Below are positions 61,898 to 64,000 of a stretch of DNA of 64,000 nt, piece after piece. Source of the stretch: Vibrio mediterranei (GTDB taxonomy: Bacteria > Pseudomonadota > Gammaproteobacteria > Enterobacterales > Vibrionaceae); assembly GCF_900088415.1 (NCBI RefSeq), contig NZ_FLLQ01000011.1, forward strand, positions 62,001-126,000, read 5' to 3'. The position numbers and the translations under genes are program-made. A model generated the notes under the pieces. That model searched no databases and had not been told where the DNA came from. It saw only the letters and a program-made list of their open reading frames with translations. Position 1 is the first letter of the stretch. Every line of letters starts with the position of its first letter.

Positions 61898-62593
61898 TTA
61901 CTCTTGTGGTCGCCAGCTTAATGCACTGGCTACGGTGCCAAGCGCTAAGGTGTCCATTTCTGCTTGAGGCAGATTGGCTAAGGTTTGTAAGGTAATCGCA
62001 CCGTTGATTTGTGCTGCGGCGACCTCGACGCTACCACGGCTAAAACTATAACCAAGTGGATTATCGACACTCATCATTAAGCCTTCACCATCGTGGATGG
62101 ATTCCGCGTTAAAATGGGTACTGTCTAAGCGAATGAAGCCAGTTTCTTTTTTAGCGGTGGACAAACTAATGGCTTCCGACTTTCTGGCCATTTGATACTC
62201 ACCAACCGACTTACCATTTTCGCTGATCTCACAAACATAGGGACCGTTACCACCGAACGAGAAGCTGCCAAGGTCGACGCTGGTACCGCCACCACTGCAA
62301 ACGAGCGTCCAAGTTTTACCGTTATCCTTGCGGGTCACCTCTGCAACCATCTCTCCTTCTTTGGTATTAATGGTATTGAACCAAGAGCTAGTGGAAGCAC
62401 TGCGCGAGTATTTACCTTGATACAATCCGGCAAGATCAAAACTGCCCTCAGGACCAAAGCCCCAAAATGTACCATCCGTTTTAAGCATCAGTTTTGGTTG
62501 AGCTGCCACGGCATCTGATGTGGTCATATTAACGGTAGAACCACACCCAAAAAGTGCACTAGAAATAAGCAGTGCGCAAATAGACTTCTTCAT
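61898..62593 (-). CDS. Putative outer-membrane lipoprotein, unknown function
   Basis: A 231-residue protein with a type II signal: MKKSICALLISSALFGC, lipobox LFGC with Cys17. The +2 residue is Gly, so outer-membrane sorting is expected. The mature protein is rich in Ser, Thr and Gly, with alternating strands (TDGTFWGFGPEGSFDLAGLYQGKYSRSASTSSWFNTINTKEGEM); no domain is recognised. It is alone between efp and the frd operon, on the minus strand. Confidence 0.85.
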   Translation of the reverse strand: MKKSICALLISSALFGCGSTVNMTTSDAVAAQPKLMLKTDGTFWGFGPEGSFDLAGLYQGKYSRSASTSSWFNTINTKEGEMVAEVTRKDNGKTWTLVCSGGGTSVDLGSFSFGGNGPYVCEISENGKSVGEYQMARKSEAISLSTAKKETGFIRLDSTHFNAESIHDGEGLMMSVDNPLGYSFSRGSVEVAAAQINGAITLQTLANLPQAEMDTLALGTVASALSWRPQE

Positions 62594-62706
62594 TGTTACA
62601 TCTCTTTTTTATTATCAAGCGGCGCGGATTGTATAGAGAGAGTTGGGTTCTGCGTGTAAGCATTTGTCTTCTTAAATGCTGAGTCACAAAAAAACTGGCA
62701 ATAAAA

Positions 62707-62730
62707 AAAGGCAGCGATATCGCTGCCTTT
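62707..62730 (-). terminator. Terminator of the frd operon
   Basis: AAAGGCAGCGAT / ATCGCTGCCTTT, a perfect 24-base palindrome; on the minus strand it runs into a T tract. Confidence 0.9.
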
Positions 62731-62748
62731 GAGGTTTGTGTCTGTTGC

Positions 62749-63111
62749 TTAGATCATAAAGATGAAGATAACAGACAGTGCGCTGATTAAGCCTGCAAAG
62801 AAGTAGCAAGCGATTTTACCTGCTACGCCCGCGTGGATTTTCAGATCGTGCATACCGTGATGCAGGCGGTGCATCGCATGCCACATTGGAAGCGCTAATG
62901 TGGCTATGATGAATAGGGCACCAATGATGCTTGTAGCAAAATCTGCGACACGTTCGTAACTCATCGCTTCTGGGCTAATAATGCCCATTGGCACTAGAAT
63001 ACCAAGCACAAGTACCGTTACTGGTGTAATCATGGCAAACCAAGTACCACCTGCACCAAATAGTCCCCACCATACTGGTTCGTCAGAGCGTTTTGGGTTT
63101 TGATTAATCAC
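62749..63111 (-). CDS. frdD: Fumarate reductase membrane anchor subunit D
   Basis: A 120-residue protein with three membrane segments (E. coli FrdD 119). It begins MINQNPKRSDEPVWWGLFGAGGTWFAMITP; the conserved HAMHRLHHGMHDLK includes residues near the quinone site. Last gene of frdABCD, ten bases after frdC. It anchors the FrdAB catalytic dimer and helps bind menaquinol. Confidence 0.95.
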   Translation of the reverse strand: MINQNPKRSDEPVWWGLFGAGGTWFAMITPVTVLVLGILVPMGIISPEAMSYERVADFATSIIGALFIIATLALPMWHAMHRLHHGMHDLKIHAGVAGKIACYFFAGLISALSVIFIFMI

Positions 63112-63121
63112 GATTCACTCC

Positions 63122-63505
63122 TTATACAATGATGAGAACGACTAGTGAGATAGCGGCTACCGCTGCCCACTGAGTAAGAACGATGGTTTTCTTTTCGACC
63201 AGTTTGCCTTTCAGCTTGATCGGCATAACTTGCGGCATCATGCTAAAGAAAGTTTGAGCATGGAATAGACTGCCTGCGAGTGCCACGATGTTAATCGCGA
63301 TGACGATAGGGTTTGCCATAAATTCCAGCCAACCTTGCCAAGCTTCAGGGCCTTTCACTAATGCACCCAAACCAAAAGTCAGGAAGATAGTGAATAGAAT
63401 AAGAGGCAGTACCGTCGCTTCACGCAACATATAGAAGCGATAGAATGGATGGTTTTTCCACCACGTGCGTTTGATTTCACGAACATAAGGTTTTCTGTTA
63501 CTCAT
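63122..63505 (-). CDS. frdC: Fumarate reductase membrane anchor subunit C
   Basis: A 127-residue protein with three membrane segments: MSNRKPYVREIKRTWWKNHPFYRFYMLREATVLPLILFT, with the conserved Glu of MLREATV that takes part in proton/quinone chemistry. The start lies one base after the frdB stop. Pairs with FrdD. Confidence 0.95.
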   Translation of the reverse strand: MSNRKPYVREIKRTWWKNHPFYRFYMLREATVLPLILFTIFLTFGLGALVKGPEAWQGWLEFMANPIVIAINIVALAGSLFHAQTFFSMMPQVMPIKLKGKLVEKKTIVLTQWAAVAAISLVVLIIV

Positions 63506-63506
63506 T

Positions 63507-64000
63507 CTACGCCTCCTGTGGTTTTAGCATTGCAATGACGAAGTCTTTAGAAGACTCCACTTTACCTTGGTTAACCGCTGCTGCTGGGTCAACGTTCTTC
63601 GGACAGACTTCAGAGCAGTAGCCCACAAACGTACAGCCCCAAGCGCCGTTTTCGCCGTTGATCATCTTCATACGCTCTGCGGCACCATTGTCACGGCTGT
63701 CAAGGTTATAGCGATGAGCAAGTGTCAGTGCTGCTGGACCGATGAACTCTGGGTTTAGACCAAACTGAGGGCAGGCTGCGTAGCAAAGGCCGCAGTTAAT
63801 GCAGCCAGCAAACTGCTTGTACTTCGCCATTTGCTCAGGTGTTTGGATGTTGGTGCCATCTTCTGGTTTGCGATCATTACCGATGATGTATGGCTTGATA
63901 GCTTCAAGGCGCTCGATGAACGGCGTCATATCGACAATCAGGTCTTTCTCGATAGGGAAGTTAGCCAAAGGCTCAATCTTCAGGCCATTTTGATGGTCAC
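63507..64000 (-). CDS. frdB: Fumarate reductase iron-sulfur subunit B, C-terminal part (cut by the window edge)
   Basis: The frame is open to the right edge, so this is the last 164 codons of FrdB (about 250 in total). It includes VTIKMA-type upstream sequence cut off, then DMTPFIERLEAIKPYIIG, and the 3Fe-4S/4Fe-4S cysteine motifs CINCGLCYAACPQF and CTFVGYCSEVCPKNVDPAAAV. An internal Met (63968) is not the start. Together with dcuA and aspA it serves fumarate respiration. Confidence 0.96.
   Translation of the reverse strand, partial: DHQNGLKIEPLANFPIEKDLIVDMTPFIERLEAIKPYIIGNDRKPEDGTNIQTPEQMAKYKQFAGCINCGLCYAACPQFGLNPEFIGPAALTLAHRYNLDSRDNGAAERMKMINGENGAWGCTFVGYCSEVCPKNVDPAAAVNQGKVESSKDFVIAMLKPQEA

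Overview
The window is a piece of the large chromosome of a Vibrio species. The evidence is gene content and order: crbR-dsbD-dcuA-aspA, fxsA, mutM-lpxN-lpxL-slmA-coaBC-radC-rpmB-rpmG, cpxPRA-fieF-pfkA-tpiA, glpX-zapB, yibN-secB-gpsA-cysE, groESL, epmB/efp and frdBCD are runs I recognise from Vibrio chromosome I, and the proteins look like ordinary vibrio orthologues. The species cannot be fixed from sequence reading alone. No rRNA, tRNA or CRISPR array was seen.

Layout. Positions 1-12600 and 33900-64000 are core genome: acetate-switch response regulator, periplasmic reductant supply (DsbD), anaerobic aspartate/fumarate metabolism (AspA, DcuA, and FrdBCD at the far end), lipid A acylation, CoA synthesis, ribosomal proteins L28/L33, envelope stress (CpxPRA), glycolysis and gluconeogenesis (PfkA, TpiA, GlpX, GpmI), cell division (ZapB, SlmA, EnvC), protein folding and export (GroESL, SecB), and EF-P with its modifying enzyme EpmB.

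The unusual part is a genomic island of about 21.3 kb (12606-33891) inserted in radC, inside the codons for the RadC H-x-H metal motif (HNHPSG). Joining base 12605 to base 33898 restores an uninterrupted 224-codon radC. Both junctions carry the hexamer ATAATC, and the element begins and ends with an 8-bp imperfect inverted repeat (TTGTCGGG / CCCGATAA). The right third of the island is a GC-rich minus-strand operon of five genes: a complete tyrosine recombinase, a 755-residue protein, a roughly 680-residue tyrosine recombinase split by a frameshift at a run of 11 C, a 221-residue coiled-coil protein and a 148-residue protein. This organisation and the radC target recall the Tn554/Tn6188 family (tnpA-tnpB-tnpC), but the module is larger. 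The gamma-mobile-trio islands of vibrios are the other obvious comparison.

The cargo is more AT-rich and mosaic. From left to right it holds an RND efflux pump with its lipoprotein adaptor (minus strand); a WYL-domain regulator, a Bcr/CflA-type MFS exporter and a divergent DHFR-fold protein (plus strand); a catalytic-domain-only Fim-like tyrosine recombinase flanked by palindromes; a complete qatABCD anti-phage operon (KAP ATPase, QatB, QueC-like QatC, TatD-like QatD); and a 56-residue membrane protein. The island therefore combines drug efflux and possible antifolate tolerance with phage defence, moved by its own recombinases.

Outside the island the main curiosities are an array of 110-bp palindromic repeats downstream of trmL, a perfect CpxR box between cpxR and cpxP, and a small secreted protein built of short G-x-x-[FLIVW]-[GS] repeats after groEL.
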